Shown piece by piece: positions 28,852 to 38,706 of a stretch of DNA of 64,000 nt. A program made the translations under genes and the position numbers. Each line of letters starts with the position of its first letter. The stretch's first letter is position 1. Below the pieces are notes generated by a model, which made no database searches, was not told where the DNA came from, and saw nothing but the letters and a program-made list of their open reading frames with translations. This DNA is from Methylophilales bacterium LSUCC0135 (GTDB taxonomy: Bacteria; Pseudomonadota; Gammaproteobacteria; Burkholderiales; Methylophilaceae): positions 1 to 64,000 of the forward strand of contig MCAW01000002.1 in NCBI GenBank assembly GCA_001704575.1, in the 5' to 3' direction.

Positions 28852-30009
28852 TTATAGCGTATGCGACCTGTCGCCACTGGAAAAGCCCATGAGCGGGTAC
28901 TCACATCGCTTGCCAAATGCGACCACCTTGAACAGCTCCCCCATCTCGGCCGGAGACAGCAGCTTCTGCGCGGCAGCAGCAACCGGGGCATAGGCAGCAA
29001 GATCATGCGGCGATGTTTCCGTCAGCAACTCGGTAATACCGCAATTGATGAGAAACTGCGCCTGCCCGCAATAGCCCTTGAGGGCGAGCCCATGTGCCAT
29101 GGCAGTTTCCGCTGCCAGGGTGAAATCGACATGTGCCGTCATATCCTGCAAACCGGGGTAGAGAAAAGGATCGTCATGCGCATGATGACGATAATGGCAG
29201 ATCAGCGTGCCCTGATGACGCTGCGCATGGTAATACTCGCGGCGCGGAAAACCGTAATCGATCAGCAGGATGGCGCCCTCATCCAGCATGTCGGCGAGGC
29301 TGGCAATCAGCCCGGCGGCGGCAGGGCACAGCTCAGTGGTGTATTCGTCGGGCAACTGCAATGACTGCAACATGTCGAGCACAGCCGGATTGGTCAAGAT
29401 CCTCGGCGCCCAGACAAAGCGCCCTTCCTCCTCAGTCACGCCCAGCTCTTGCGTTCCTCCTGCCGAAGTCCTGACTACATGCACCGGCAGTGCATCCAGC
29501 AGCTCGTTGCCGAGTAGGAGGCCGCGAAAGCTTGTGGGCAAGGTGTCGAGCCAACCCACCCTGGCAAAGATATCCGCAGGCAACATCGCCTGCAGGGTCC
29601 GGCGCTGCTCATCGCGTAAATATGCACTCACTTCCAGAATCAGATATCGCCCCGGCAGCGCTTGCAACTGAGCGAGTTCCAGCAACAGCCCGGCTGCAAG
29701 GCGGCCGGTACCCGCACCCAGCTCCAGAATATCGCCCCGGGTCATCGTCACGATCTCCGCCGCCTGACGCGCCAGCGTTCTTGCAAACAGCGGGGAAATT
29801 TCAGGCGCCGTGACAAAATCGCCGCCACTGCCGAACTTTTTCAAACCGCCGCTGTAATAACCCATGCCCGGCGCATACAATGCAAGATGCATGTAGCGGG
29901 CAAAATCCAGCCAGCCACCATTTGCAGTCATCTCGGTTCGTATCAGATGCGCAAGCGATTCACTCTGCGCAAGAGCCTCATTGCTGGGAATTGGTAAGGA
30001 AGCGTTCAT
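28852..30009 (-). CDS. MidA/NDUFAF7-like SAM-dependent methyltransferase
   Basis: A member of the COG1565 (DUF185) family whose mitochondrial relatives methylate an arginine of complex I. The bacterial substrate is not known. The 385-residue protein has the N-terminal GYYSGGLKKFGSGGDFVTAPEIS region (residues ~52-74) and the SAM motif ELGAGTGRLA. I chose the ATG at 30009; the alternative is a TTG at 30018. A TATAAT box ends 8 bases upstream of the ATG, so the message could have almost no leader. Confidence 0.88.
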   Translation of the reverse strand: MNASLPIPSNEALAQSESLAHLIRTEMTANGGWLDFARYMHLALYAPGMGYYSGGLKKFGSGGDFVTAPEISPLFARTLARQAAEIVTMTRGDILELGAGTGRLAAGLLLELAQLQALPGRYLILEVSAYLRDEQRRTLQAMLPADIFARVGWLDTLPTSFRGLLLGNELLDALPVHVVRTSAGGTQELGVTEEEGRFVWAPRILTNPAVLDMLQSLQLPDEYTTELCPAAAGLIASLADMLDEGAILLIDYGFPRREYYHAQRHQGTLICHYRHHAHDDPFLYPGLQDMTAHVDFTLAAETAMAHGLALKGYCGQAQFLINCGITELLTETSPHDLAAYAPVAAAAQKLLSPAEMGELFKVVAFGKRCEYPLMGFSSGDRSHTL

Positions 30010-30080
30010 ATGCCGCAATTATAATCGGTCGGCACTGAAGCAAGTTTTTTTGATGTGTAACGAACCTATCGGAAATCAGC

Positions 30081-30845
30081 GTGAGTAACGACAAAGATAA
30101 AAATTCAGAAAATAAAGTGATCCTGATCACCGGCGGCGCCAAACGCGTCGGTGCCGCCATCAGCCGCATGCTGCACGCCAGTGGCGCCAACCTCATGATT
30201 CACTACCGCCAGTCCTCACCCGAAGCACGCGCACTGCAAGCCGAGCTCAACCTCAAACGTCCCAACTCCGCCGCCATCATCCAGGGCGATCTACTCAATA
30301 TTGACGTATTGCCCAAACTGGTAGAAGAAACCGTCAGACACTACGGCCGCCTCGACGTGCTGATCAACAACGCCTCCAGCTACTACGCCACCGAACTCGG
30401 CGAAATCGGCAACAATGAATGGGACGACCTAATCGGCTCCAACCTCAAGGCCCCGCTATTTCTCTCGCAAGCTGCCGCCGCTGAGCTGACCAAAACCAAA
30501 GGCTGTATTGTCAACATCACCGACATGCACGTAGAACGCCCGAAAAAAGGCTACATCGTCTACAGCATCGCCAAAGCCGCCCTGGTCACCCTGACCAAAT
30601 CACTCGCCCAGGAATTGGGCCCCGATGTACGTGTCAACGCCGTCGCCCCCGGCCCGGTGCTCTGGCCTGAAGACAACCCGCAATTCGATGAGGTCTACCG
30701 CAAACGCGTCATCTCGCAAACCCTGCTGAAAAGACTCGGCGAAGCCGATGACGTCGCAAAAGCCGTCAGATTCCTGATACTCGACGCCCCATTCATCACC
30801 GGTCAAGTCATCCCGGTCGATGGCGGCAGATCGCTTAGCTTATAG
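30081..30845 (+). CDS. Pteridine reductase-like short-chain dehydrogenase
   Basis: The 254-residue SDR protein has the nucleotide-binding TGGAKRVG, the NNAS motif, and the catalytic Tyr-Lys pair in YSIAK. The arginine-containing TGGAKRVG form is typical of pteridine reductases that reduce dihydro- to tetrahydropterins. Start is GTG behind GGAAATCA. It is divergent from the MidA-like gene. In methylotrophs a folate or pterin role is plausible, but this is inference. Confidence 0.85.
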   Translation: MSNDKDKNSENKVILITGGAKRVGAAISRMLHASGANLMIHYRQSSPEARALQAELNLKRPNSAAIIQGDLLNIDVLPKLVEETVRHYGRLDVLINNASSYYATELGEIGNNEWDDLIGSNLKAPLFLSQAAAAELTKTKGCIVNITDMHVERPKKGYIVYSIAKAALVTLTKSLAQELGPDVRVNAVAPGPVLWPEDNPQFDEVYRKRVISQTLLKRLGEADDVAKAVRFLILDAPFITGQVIPVDGGRSLSL

Positions 30846-30913
30846 CTGATTGATTTAGATAATATTTATTGTCGGCGGAGTAAAGCCTGCCCGGCTAATT
30901 TATAATGCACGGC

Positions 30914-31843
30914 ATGAATACATCCACACGCATCCGCCATTACCCCGACGACGTTTCCGCCAATTTCCTCAAACTGCGTAATAGCCTGATCAGCGCCACT
31001 GGCAAGGCGATCGGCGATTACAACATGATTGAGGATGGCGATACAGTGCTGGTATGCATGAGCGGGGGCAAGGATTCGCACGCGCTGTTGATGATTCTGC
31101 TGGCCTTGCAGGAGCGTGCGCCAGTCGATTTCAAGTTGATTGCGATGAATCTGGACCAGAAGCAGCCGGGCTTTCCAGAACATATTCTGCCCGAGTATCT
31201 GGACAAGTTGGGGGTGGAGTACCGGATTGTTGAGGCCGACACCTATTCAATTGTGAAAGAGAAGATCCCCGAGGGTAAAACCACGTGTTCGCTCTGTTCG
31301 CGCCTGCGTCGCGGCATTATTTACCGTACAGCACAGGAGCTGGGTGCCAACAAGATTGCGCTGGGGCATCACCGCGACGATATCGTGCAGACCTTGTTCC
31401 TCAACATGTTTTTCGGTGCCAAGATGAAGGCGATGCCGCCCAAGCTGGCGACCAATCGCGGCGAGTTCATGGTGATCCGCCCGCTGGCTTATTGCGCGGA
31501 AAAGGATATTGCCAGTTATGCGCGCGGCATGCAGTTTCCGATCATTCCTTGCGATCTGTGCGGTTCACAGGAGAATCTGCAGCGTCAGAAGGTGAAGAAT
31601 ATGTTGAACGCATGGGAGCAGGAGCAGCCCGGGCGTATCAACAACATTTTCCGCGCCATGGGCAACGTAGAGCCGTCGCACCTGTGCGATACCGATTTGT
31701 ACGATTTCAGAAATTTGAGCAGCGCGCAGCCGGAAGATGAAGACCCGCTGTTCGGCGATATCGCTCAGGAGCAGGACCAGCCGGCGCTATCAATTGCCAG
31801 CAGTTCGGCTACCCGCATCGAGTTCAAACGAAAAACCGCCTGA
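30914..31843 (+). CDS. ttcA: tRNA 2-thiocytidine synthetase TtcA
   Basis: TtcA thiolates C32 of some tRNAs and carries an iron-sulfur cluster. The protein, about 309 residues, has the PP-loop SGGKDS and two cysteine pairs, [10 protein letters not shown] and [14 protein letters not shown] chose the ATG at 30914 because the upstream ATG at 30905 overlaps a TATAAT box (30901-30906). If that box is a promoter, the message would be nearly leaderless. No good -35 element is visible. Confidence 0.93.
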   Translation: MNTSTRIRHYPDDVSANFLKLRNSLISATGKAIGDYNMIEDGDTVLVCMSGGKDSHALLMILLALQERAPVDFKLIAMNLDQKQPGFPEHILPEYLDKLGVEYRIVEADTYSIVKEKIPEGKTTCSLCSRLRRGIIYRTAQELGANKIALGHHRDDIVQTLFLNMFFGAKMKAMPPKLATNRGEFMVIRPLAYCAEKDIASYARGMQFPIIPCDLCGSQENLQRQKVKNMLNAWEQEQPGRINNIFRAMGNVEPSHLCDTDLYDFRNLSSAQPEDEDPLFGDIAQEQDQPALSIASSSATRIEFKRKTA

Positions 31844-31968
31844 CGATAGCATGCTGGCTAATAGTGCGGATTAATCTGGTGATGTTTGGCGAATTCGCTT
31901 CCATCCGTCAGGTTTTACTTTTATTATCTGCCGCATACTTTATATAAATAGTCATTCCGGCTACGTTC

Positions 31969-34554
31969 ATGTCCAAACTGCTAATCGTCGAATCTCCCTC
32001 CAAAGCCAAAACGCTGAAGAAATATCTGGGCAAGGATTTTGAAGTACTGGCGTCCTACGGCCACGTGCGCGATCTGGTGCCGAAATCCGGCGCTGTCGAT
32101 ACCGAACATGATTTCACCATGAAATATGAGGTGATCGACCGCAACGCACGCCATGTGGATGCAATTGCCAAGGCAGTCAAGGCAGCGGATGCCGTCTATC
32201 TGGCCACCGACCCGGACCGCGAGGGCGAGGCGATTTCCTGGCATATCGCCGAAATTCTGAAGAATAAAAAGCTGACCAAGGACAAACTGATCAAGCGCGT
32301 GGTGTTCAACGAAATCACCAAAACGGCGGTGAATGAGGCAATTGCTTCTCCACGCGATATTTCGATGCCGCTGGTCAACGCACAGCAGGCCAGACGCGCA
32401 CTGGATTATCTGGTGGGTTTCAACCTCTCGCCGCTGTTGTGGAAGAAAATCCGCCGCGGACTCTCCGCGGGCCGCGTGCAGAGCCCGGCCCTGCGCCTGA
32501 TCGTCGAGCGCGAGCTTGAGATCGAGGCGTTCAAAAGCCAGGAATACTGGACCATCCATCTGGAATCGCGCAAGCACCAGCATGCCTTCGGCGCAAAACT
32601 GGTGTTGCTGGACGGCAACAAGGTCGAGCAGTTCAGCATCACAAACCATGACCAGCAGCAGGAAGTTGTCGGCAGACTGCTGGTTGCCAGCGCGGGTAAA
32701 ACGACAGTTTCACGCGTTGAAAAGAAGCAGAAAAGCCGCAGCCCGGCCGCGCCGTTCACTACCTCCACGCTGCAGCAGGAGGCTGTGCGCAAGCTGGGTT
32801 TTACCACCAGCCGCGCCATGCGCATCGCGCAACAGTTATATGAGGGCATTGATGTCGGCGCCGGCACCGTCGGCCTCATCACCTACATGCGTACCGATTC
32901 CTTCAGCCTGGCGGCTGAAGCGGTGATGCAGATCCGCGATTACATCAAGAAGAATTTCGACGCCGACTATCTGCCGAAATCGCCCATCATGTATAAAACC
33001 AAGGCGAAAAACGCGCAGGAAGCGCACGAGGCGATACGCCCCACCGACATCAGCCGCACGCCGGCCAGCGTGCGCGCTTTTCTCACTGATGAGCAATTCA
33101 GGCTCTACGAGATGATCTGGAAACGCGTACTGGCCTGCCAGATGACGCAGGCTAAATTTGATGCGGTCAGCGTCGATCTCGCTGTCGGCTCTGATGCGAA
33201 CCTGTTCCGCGCCACCGGCCAGACCATGGTCTTTCCCGGCTTTATCGCGGTTTACATGGAAGGCATCGACGATGAAGACGAAGAAAGCGAGAGCAAGCTG
33301 CCGCAGCTGGAAACCGGTGAAGTACTGGATGTGAGCAAGATTTTCGGTGATCAGCACTTTACCGAGCCGCCGCCGCGCTATTCGGAAGCCAGCCTGGTCA
33401 AGGTGCTGGAGGAATATGGCATCGGCCGGCCATCCACCTATGCCAGCATCATCTCCACCCTGCAGGATCGCGAATACGTGCTGCTGGATAAAAAGCGTTT
33501 CACGCCGACCGATGTCGGCCGTGTGGTGAACAAGTTCCTGACCCAGCATTTCACCCGTTATGTCGATTACGACTTCACCGCCAATCTGGAAAACGAGCTG
33601 GACGAAATCGCCGAGGGCGGCCGCGACTGGATTCCTGTGCTGGACGAATTCTGGCAGGGCTTCAATCAGCAGGTGAAAGACAAGGCCAATATCGACCGCG
33701 CCGACATGACGCACGAACTGACCGGCGAAGACTGCCCGAAATGCGGCAAGCCGCTGAGCAAGCGGCTTGGCAAATTCGGCATGTTCATCGGCTGCACCGG
33801 CTACCCGGCTTGCGATTACATACGCAACAGCGGCGAAGGGCTGACCTCGGCACCGGGCGAGCCGAAAGTGATCGGCGCCGATGCTGCCAGCGGCAAGGAT
33901 ATTCTTCTGCTCAACGGGCCTTACGGACCTTATCTGCAATTGGGCATGCCGGAAGAAGGCGACAAGAAAAAACCGAAACGCATCAGCATTCCCAAGGACA
34001 TTGCACTGGCCGATGTCAATCTGGAAGTGGCGCAGAAGCTCATCGCACTGCCTCGCGATCTCGGTACCCACCCGGAAACCGGCAAGAAAATCGTCGCCAA
34101 TATCGGCCGCTTCGGCCCCTACGTAAACCACGACGGCAAGTTCAAATCGATTCCGCGCTCGGATAGCGTATTCGACATCGACCTCCACCGCGCGGTCGAG
34201 CTACTGGCACAGGCAGCCAGCGGACCGGCTCCGCTGAAAGAGCTGGGAGAGCATCCGACCGCAGGTGGCGCGGTCGCGGTTTACTCTGGCCGCTACGGCC
34301 CTTATGTGCAACACGGGAAAATCCGCGCCACACTGAGCAAGAGCCAGGAGCCGGAAAGCCTGACGATGGAAGAAGCTGTCGAACTGATTGCGGCCAAGGC
34401 CGCTAAGGAAGCACCTGCCAAGAAGACTGCGGCAGGCAAAACAAGCGCTGCAAAAAAACCGGCAGTGAAGAAATCAGCGGGCGCGACAGCGAAAAAAGCC
34501 GCCGGCAAAAAACCTGCTGCGAAAAAACCCGGCGCTAAAAAGACGGCTGAATGA
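31969..34554 (+). CDS. topA: DNA topoisomerase I
   Basis: TopA relaxes negative supercoils. The 861-residue protein begins with the Toprim domain (MSKLLIVESPSKAKTLKKYL; DPDREGEA), has the catalytic-Tyr region TYMRTDS near residue 305, one C4 zinc ribbon (CPKCG...CTGYPAC, about residues 589-615), and C-terminal GxYGPYxQ repeats. The last 55 residues are an Ala/Lys/Pro tail like that of histone H1, built of AAKKP-type repeats. The 125 bases upstream hold an AT-rich stretch but no gene. Confidence 0.96.
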   Translation: MSKLLIVESPSKAKTLKKYLGKDFEVLASYGHVRDLVPKSGAVDTEHDFTMKYEVIDRNARHVDAIAKAVKAADAVYLATDPDREGEAISWHIAEILKNKKLTKDKLIKRVVFNEITKTAVNEAIASPRDISMPLVNAQQARRALDYLVGFNLSPLLWKKIRRGLSAGRVQSPALRLIVERELEIEAFKSQEYWTIHLESRKHQHAFGAKLVLLDGNKVEQFSITNHDQQQEVVGRLLVASAGKTTVSRVEKKQKSRSPAAPFTTSTLQQEAVRKLGFTTSRAMRIAQQLYEGIDVGAGTVGLITYMRTDSFSLAAEAVMQIRDYIKKNFDADYLPKSPIMYKTKAKNAQEAHEAIRPTDISRTPASVRAFLTDEQFRLYEMIWKRVLACQMTQAKFDAVSVDLAVGSDANLFRATGQTMVFPGFIAVYMEGIDDEDEESESKLPQLETGEVLDVSKIFGDQHFTEPPPRYSEASLVKVLEEYGIGRPSTYASIISTLQDREYVLLDKKRFTPTDVGRVVNKFLTQHFTRYVDYDFTANLENELDEIAEGGRDWIPVLDEFWQGFNQQVKDKANIDRADMTHELTGEDCPKCGKPLSKRLGKFGMFIGCTGYPACDYIRNSGEGLTSAPGEPKVIGADAASGKDILLLNGPYGPYLQLGMPEEGDKKKPKRISIPKDIALADVNLEVAQKLIALPRDLGTHPETGKKIVANIGRFGPYVNHDGKFKSIPRSDSVFDIDLHRAVELLAQAASGPAPLKELGEHPTAGGAVAVYSGRYGPYVQHGKIRATLSKSQEPESLTMEEAVELIAAKAAKEAPAKKTAAGKTSAAKKPAVKKSAGATAKKAAGKKPAAKKPGAKKTAE

Positions 34555-34592
34555 GCTTGCACTAACAGGCAGGTTGATGACTACAGCGCATC

Positions 34593-34628
34593 AAAAAAAC
34601 AAAGCGGCCAAACGGCCGCTTTGTTTTT
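34593..34628. terminator. Bidirectional terminator between topA and the PBP7-like gene
   Basis: A 14-bp perfect stem (34596-34609 with 34614-34627), loop AAAC, is flanked by A-runs on the left and T-runs on the right. It can therefore end both convergent transcripts. Confidence 0.93.
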
Positions 34629-34638
34629 CTGTCTGTGC

Positions 34639-35598
34639 TCACCCCATGCGTGCGCCGAACTGATTATCTTCCAGCCACTTGCGGATACGATTGGCATCAC
34701 CGATTCTGGTCAGCTTGCCGGCAGAATCCAGCAGGACAATGATCAAGGGCTGGCCGACGATCTCCGCCTGCATCACCAGGCAGCGCCCCGCTTCGTTGAT
34801 GAACCCGGTTTTGGAAAGCCCAATGATCCAGTCGCCCTTGCGCACCAGAGAGTTAGTATTCACAAAATTCATGCGGTGACGATTCCCGCTGACTGCAACC
34901 TCCTGCGACGGCGCAGTGCTGACCTGCCGGATTTCAGGATATTCATAAGCCGCGTTCACCAGTCTGGCAAGGTCTTCGGCGGTCGAAACATTAGCGCTGT
35001 TGAGTCCGGTCGGGTCGACAAACCGGGTATTGAACATACCGAGCTCAAAAGCCTTGTAATTCATGGCCTGTATGAATGCTGTCAATCCGCCCGGGTAGTG
35101 ACGTCCCAGTGTCGATGCGGCACGGTTTTCTGAAGCCATCAAAGCCAGTTGCAACATCTCCCCACGCGGCAGACTGGTGCCGACGCGCAATCTCGAACCG
35201 GTACCTTTCAAGGTGTCGATATCGGCAGAGCTGACAGTCAGGTATTCGTCCATCGGCAACATGGCATCCAATACCACCATGGCCGTCATCAACTTGGTGA
35301 CTGAGGCAATCGGGGTCGGTGTATTGGTATTCTTGGCGTAGAGGATTTCGCCGGTCTGCTGGTTGATGATAAGCGCTTTGGAAGAGCCCAGCTGCAGGCT
35401 GGCGACATCGTAATCCGACATGCTCTGGCCGGAAGCCGAAGAACTGTGGGCGATCCTGGTTGCCTTCTTCAATTCGCCAGAGGACGTTCTATGGCTAACC
35501 GAGGTTGTATCCTGCGGAGATTTTTCTGCTGCCGTTGCACTGGTTGCCGGCAACAGGAAGAAAGACATTGCAAGCAACATGAGTATATTTCGTTTCAT
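34639..35598 (-). CDS. D-alanyl-D-alanine endopeptidase (PBP7 type)
   Basis: A low-molecular-weight penicillin-binding protein that cleaves peptidoglycan cross-links in the periplasm. The 319-residue precursor has a Sec signal, the SxxK motif SVTK, SENRAAS (SxN) and KTGF (KTG). The ATG at 35598 with GGGAGGAG upstream is preferred to an earlier in-frame start at 35625. PbpG-like rather than DacA-like is judged from size and motif context. Confidence 0.88.
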   Translation of the reverse strand: MKRNILMLLAMSFFLLPATSATAAEKSPQDTTSVSHRTSSGELKKATRIAHSSSASGQSMSDYDVASLQLGSSKALIINQQTGEILYAKNTNTPTPIASVTKLMTAMVVLDAMLPMDEYLTVSSADIDTLKGTGSRLRVGTSLPRGEMLQLALMASENRAASTLGRHYPGGLTAFIQAMNYKAFELGMFNTRFVDPTGLNSANVSTAEDLARLVNAAYEYPEIRQVSTAPSQEVAVSGNRHRMNFVNTNSLVRKGDWIIGLSKTGFINEAGRCLVMQAEIVGQPLIIVLLDSAGKLTRIGDANRIRKWLEDNQFGARMG

Positions 35599-35787
35599 GG
35601 CCCGGCTCCTCCCAGAGTAATTCAAGGCATGTTGAAGTACATGTTAATAATAAAATCCTGATTTGTCATCAAGATAGCGCATTTAGTTAAAAAAACTATT
35701 ATGGTATGTCATGCGCCGTCAGCTCAAACCATGAGCCGAATATGCGAGAATAACCCGAATTCAACTTTTTTCGAATGCCTAATGCTT

Positions 35788-36165
35788 ATGAATACGCCAG
35801 AAAATTTGAAATACAGCGCCGAACACTTGTGGGTAAAAGCCGCTGATGACGGGGAATGGCTGGCGGGTATCACGGATTATGCGCAGGATTTGCTGGGAGA
35901 CGTCGTCTTTGTCGATGCACCTGCGAGCGGCACGGCAATTGAAGCCGGCCAAGCCTGTGGTCTGGTCGAATCGGTGAAGACCGGATCAGACCTGCACGCC
36001 CCGCTGAATGGCGTGGTCACCGCGGTGAATGAAAGCCTGCAAACGAATCCGGAACTGATCAACGACAAGCCTTACGATGCCTGGATTTTCAAATTCAGCT
36101 GCGATAACGCCGACCTTTCGGAACTTCTGGACGCTGATGCTTACCGCAAACTGATCGAAGCCTGA
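35788..36165 (+). CDS. gcvH: Glycine cleavage system H protein
   Basis: GcvH carries the lipoyl-linked aminomethyl group in glycine cleavage. From the ATG at 35788 (MNTPENLKYSAEHLW) the protein has 125 residues, close to the usual 127, with lipoyl-lysine Lys64 in VESVKTGSD. No ribosome site is visible; an ATG six bases earlier is possible. No gcvT or gcvP is nearby. GcvH alone could still serve as a lipoate carrier. I saw no glycine riboswitch upstream. Confidence 0.9.
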   Translation: MNTPENLKYSAEHLWVKAADDGEWLAGITDYAQDLLGDVVFVDAPASGTAIEAGQACGLVESVKTGSDLHAPLNGVVTAVNESLQTNPELINDKPYDAWIFKFSCDNADLSELLDADAYRKLIEA

Positions 36166-36207
36166 ATCAGGACAGGCATATTGTTTGCAAAGCGGCACAG
36201 CCGGTAC

Positions 36208-36669
36208 TCAGCGATTTTCTGAATCCAGACGCTTTCTCAAGGCATCAAGCATATCCTGCTCCAGCGTGGTTTTGAGTGCCTTTTCCAGCACAGCCAGTTC
36301 ACTCAGGACCGCCTTCTTGACCGCTGTACGAATGAGCGGCTGCATCTCTTTCAACAAGGCTTCCCGCTGCCTGGCAGTCATCGCCACGCTGCCCGATTCG
36401 GGTTCCGCTTGCACCTCAGCTACTAGTGCCTCAGCTACTGGAACAAGCGCTTCGGGCAACGGCGTGGTCTGGGAGAACAATGCGTCCAACTCCGGCAGGC
36501 TTTCTCTGTCAGCGGCAATGAAGTCCAGCGATTGTGCACCATCGAACACCTCCGTCAGCCGCGGCACCTCTTTCTTCGGCTGCGGCTCACTGATATCAGC
36601 CCCTTGCCGAAGCGCCTCGATGCGCCTGAGCACCTCGCTGAGGTGATTGCCTGTCTCTGTCTGGCTCAT
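36208..36669 (-). CDS. Uncharacterised protein beside holC
   Basis: I do not recognise a firm family. The 153-residue acidic protein has an N-terminal helix (LSEVLRRIEALRQG), a PRLTEVF segment near residue 35, a low-complexity Pro/Ala/Glu centre and an amphipathic C-terminal helical region (residues ~100-150). It overlaps holC by 4 bp (ATGA), so it is translationally coupled. DUF2486 proteins next to holC in Burkholderia have, from memory, a similar PxLTEV start and helical end. A counterpart relationship is possible but unproven. Confidence 0.75.
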   Translation of the reverse strand: MSQTETGNHLSEVLRRIEALRQGADISEPQPKKEVPRLTEVFDGAQSLDFIAADRESLPELDALFSQTTPLPEALVPVAEALVAEVQAEPESGSVAMTARQREALLKEMQPLIRTAVKKAVLSELAVLEKALKTTLEQDMLDALRKRLDSENR

Positions 36670-37094
36670 AAAGAGGCTCCGCTGGCGTCGAACGAGCGCA
36701 TCTCATAGCCACGGTCGCGATAAAATTTGTAGCGAAGCCGCGCATGCGCCTTGTCTTCTTCATCCTGCCCGACAATTTCAATCAGCCGCGTAAAGCGGCT
36801 GAAGAATGGCGGATAGTCTTTCTGCAGATTGATCAGCACATCATGGTGCGGCAAGGCTTCCGCCTGCCAGTCAAGAATGATGGGCGTCTCGCCAGCCAGG
36901 TCATCCGTGCTGTTGCAGTGCGGCAGAAAACTGGTTGGCGCGTGACTCCACAATACATGCTCAATTGACCGCACCGCTTCCTGATCCGGCGCGAAGACTA
37001 CCAGCCGCCGACCTTTTGTAACGGCCTTTTCACTCAGCTCGGCAACTTTTTTCAGCTTGTCTTCAACATTGAAAAAGAATTCGATGCGGGTCAT
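36666..37094 (-). CDS. holC: DNA polymerase III chi subunit
   Basis: Chi links the clamp-loader psi subunit to SSB. The 142-residue protein begins MTRIEFFFNVEDKLKKVAELSEKA and has the VVFAPDQEAVRSIEHVLWSHAPTSFLPH region typical of HolC. It follows pepA by 19 bp, the usual proteobacterial order. valS, which often follows, is replaced here by an unknown gene. Confidence 0.92.
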   Translation of the reverse strand: MTRIEFFFNVEDKLKKVAELSEKAVTKGRRLVVFAPDQEAVRSIEHVLWSHAPTSFLPHCNSTDDLAGETPIILDWQAEALPHHDVLINLQKDYPPFFSRFTRLIEIVGQDEEDKAHARLRYKFYRDRGYEMRSFDASGASL

Positions 37095-37113
37095 GCCTGA
37101 TTCAGCCTCTTGC

Positions 37114-38622
37114 TCATTCCTTGATCGCGCGCTGTCTCAGAAATTCGGTCAACAGCGGTACCGGACGGCCGGTTGAGCCCTTTTCCTTACCGGATTTCCA
37201 CGCCGTACCGGCGATATCCAGATGCGCCCAATCGTATTTCTTGGTAAAGCGGGAGAGAAAACAAGCCGCTGTAATACTGCCTGCAGCGCGGCCGCCGATA
37301 TTGGCCATATCGGCAAAATTGCTGTCCAGCTGGCCTTGATAGTCTTCCAGCATCGGCATGTGCCAGGCACGATCCAGCGCCGATTCTCCTGCAGCCAGCA
37401 GCTCTTTGGCCAGCGCATCGTGATTGCTGAACAGCCCGCTCAGATGATGGCCAAGCGCAATCACGCAGGCCCCGGTGAGCGTTGCGATATCGACAACGGA
37501 GGATGGCTCGAAACGCTCGGCATAAGTCAACGCATCGCACAGAATCAAACGGCCTTCGGCATCCGTGTTGAGCACTTCTATGGTCTGGCCGGACATGCTG
37601 GTGAGCACGTCCCCGGGCCTGATCGCATTGCCGTCCGGCATATTCTCACATGTGGGGATAATGCCGACCGCATTGATCGGCAGATCCATCTCGGCAATCG
37701 CCTTGAAAGTGCCAAGCACGCTGGCGGCACCGCACATGTCGTACTTCATTTCATCCATTTCGGCACCGGGCTTGATCGAAATGCCGCCGGTGTCGAAGGT
37801 AATACCCTTGCCGACCAGCACGACCGGCTTTTGTCCCTTTTTACCCTTCTTGTGTTGCAGCACAATCAGTTTGGGCGGCTGATGGCTGCCTTGCGCGACG
37901 CCGAGAAAGGAGCCCATGCCGAGCTTTTCCATTTCCGCACGATCCAGCACCTCGACATGGAGACCATGGGATTTTGCCATCGCCTGCGCCTGCTCTGCCA
38001 GATAGGTCGGGGTACAGACGTTGGGCGGCAGATTGCCAAGATCCTTGGCCAGGCTGACGCCGGAGGCCAGCGCCAGGCCTTGCTTCAACCCTGCTTCACC
38101 GGCTTTGAGATCGTTGCGCGCCGCAACATTGATAATCAGTTTCCTGAGCCCACTGGCGCTCTCAGCCTTTTTCTCCCGGGCCGCCTTGCCTTTCATGCAA
38201 TCGAACTGATAACTGGCATCCATGATGGCTTCAACCTGATGCGCCACCCGCCAGCTGACATCGTGCTTTTTAACCGCCAGTTCCGCAAGGAAGCTCATTG
38301 CATCGCGCGCGCCGGAACTGTTCAGTGCCTTGATTGCACTTTTGACTGCCTTGCGGTATTGCTTCTCATCGAACTCGCGCTCCTTGCCCAAGCCCACCAG
38401 CAACACGCGATCACTGTGAATACCGCCAAGCGCATGCAACATCAAGGTCGTACCGGACTTGCCTTCCATATCACCACGCTTCAGAACATCGCTGATCACC
38501 CCGTTAGCCGCCCGGTCGATGGCCATTGCAGCAGTTGAAAGTTTGCGCGATTCAAAGACGCCAACAATGACGCAGTCCGTGCGCTGCTTTTCCGGATTAC
38601 CGTTTTTTATGCTAAATTCCAT
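37114..38622 (-). CDS. pepA: Leucyl aminopeptidase PepA
   Basis: A dimetal cytosolic aminopeptidase. The 502-residue protein has an N-terminal domain and the M17 catalytic domain with [16 protein letters not shown] and the signature [10 protein letters not shown]. The ATG at 38622 follows AAGGAATAG. It is divergent from lptF with 84 bp between the starts, again a common proteobacterial layout. Confidence 0.96.
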   Translation of the reverse strand: MEFSIKNGNPEKQRTDCVIVGVFESRKLSTAAMAIDRAANGVISDVLKRGDMEGKSGTTLMLHALGGIHSDRVLLVGLGKEREFDEKQYRKAVKSAIKALNSSGARDAMSFLAELAVKKHDVSWRVAHQVEAIMDASYQFDCMKGKAAREKKAESASGLRKLIINVAARNDLKAGEAGLKQGLALASGVSLAKDLGNLPPNVCTPTYLAEQAQAMAKSHGLHVEVLDRAEMEKLGMGSFLGVAQGSHQPPKLIVLQHKKGKKGQKPVVLVGKGITFDTGGISIKPGAEMDEMKYDMCGAASVLGTFKAIAEMDLPINAVGIIPTCENMPDGNAIRPGDVLTSMSGQTIEVLNTDAEGRLILCDALTYAERFEPSSVVDIATLTGACVIALGHHLSGLFSNHDALAKELLAAGESALDRAWHMPMLEDYQGQLDSNFADMANIGGRAAGSITAACFLSRFTKKYDWAHLDIAGTAWKSGKEKGSTGRPVPLLTEFLRQRAIKE

Positions 38623-38706
38623 GCACTATTCCTTGTATTTAACTTTATTGAATTATCCTGCGTTTTCGCCTCAACACAAAATTGATAGGTAACCTCTCCC
38701 GCACCC

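Noticed and set aside
32836-34188. 450-codon minus-strand frame opposite topA
   Set aside because: It lies wholly inside topA, whose Toprim, zinc and repeat motifs are clear. The mirror protein has no recognisable domain.
35626-35787. Possible glycine riboswitch upstream of gcvH
   Set aside because: I saw none of the conserved glycine-aptamer core segments or paired stems in these 162 bases.
37222-38538. 438-codon plus-strand frame opposite pepA
   Set aside because: It is antisense to a complete M17 peptidase and has no ribosome site or known motif.
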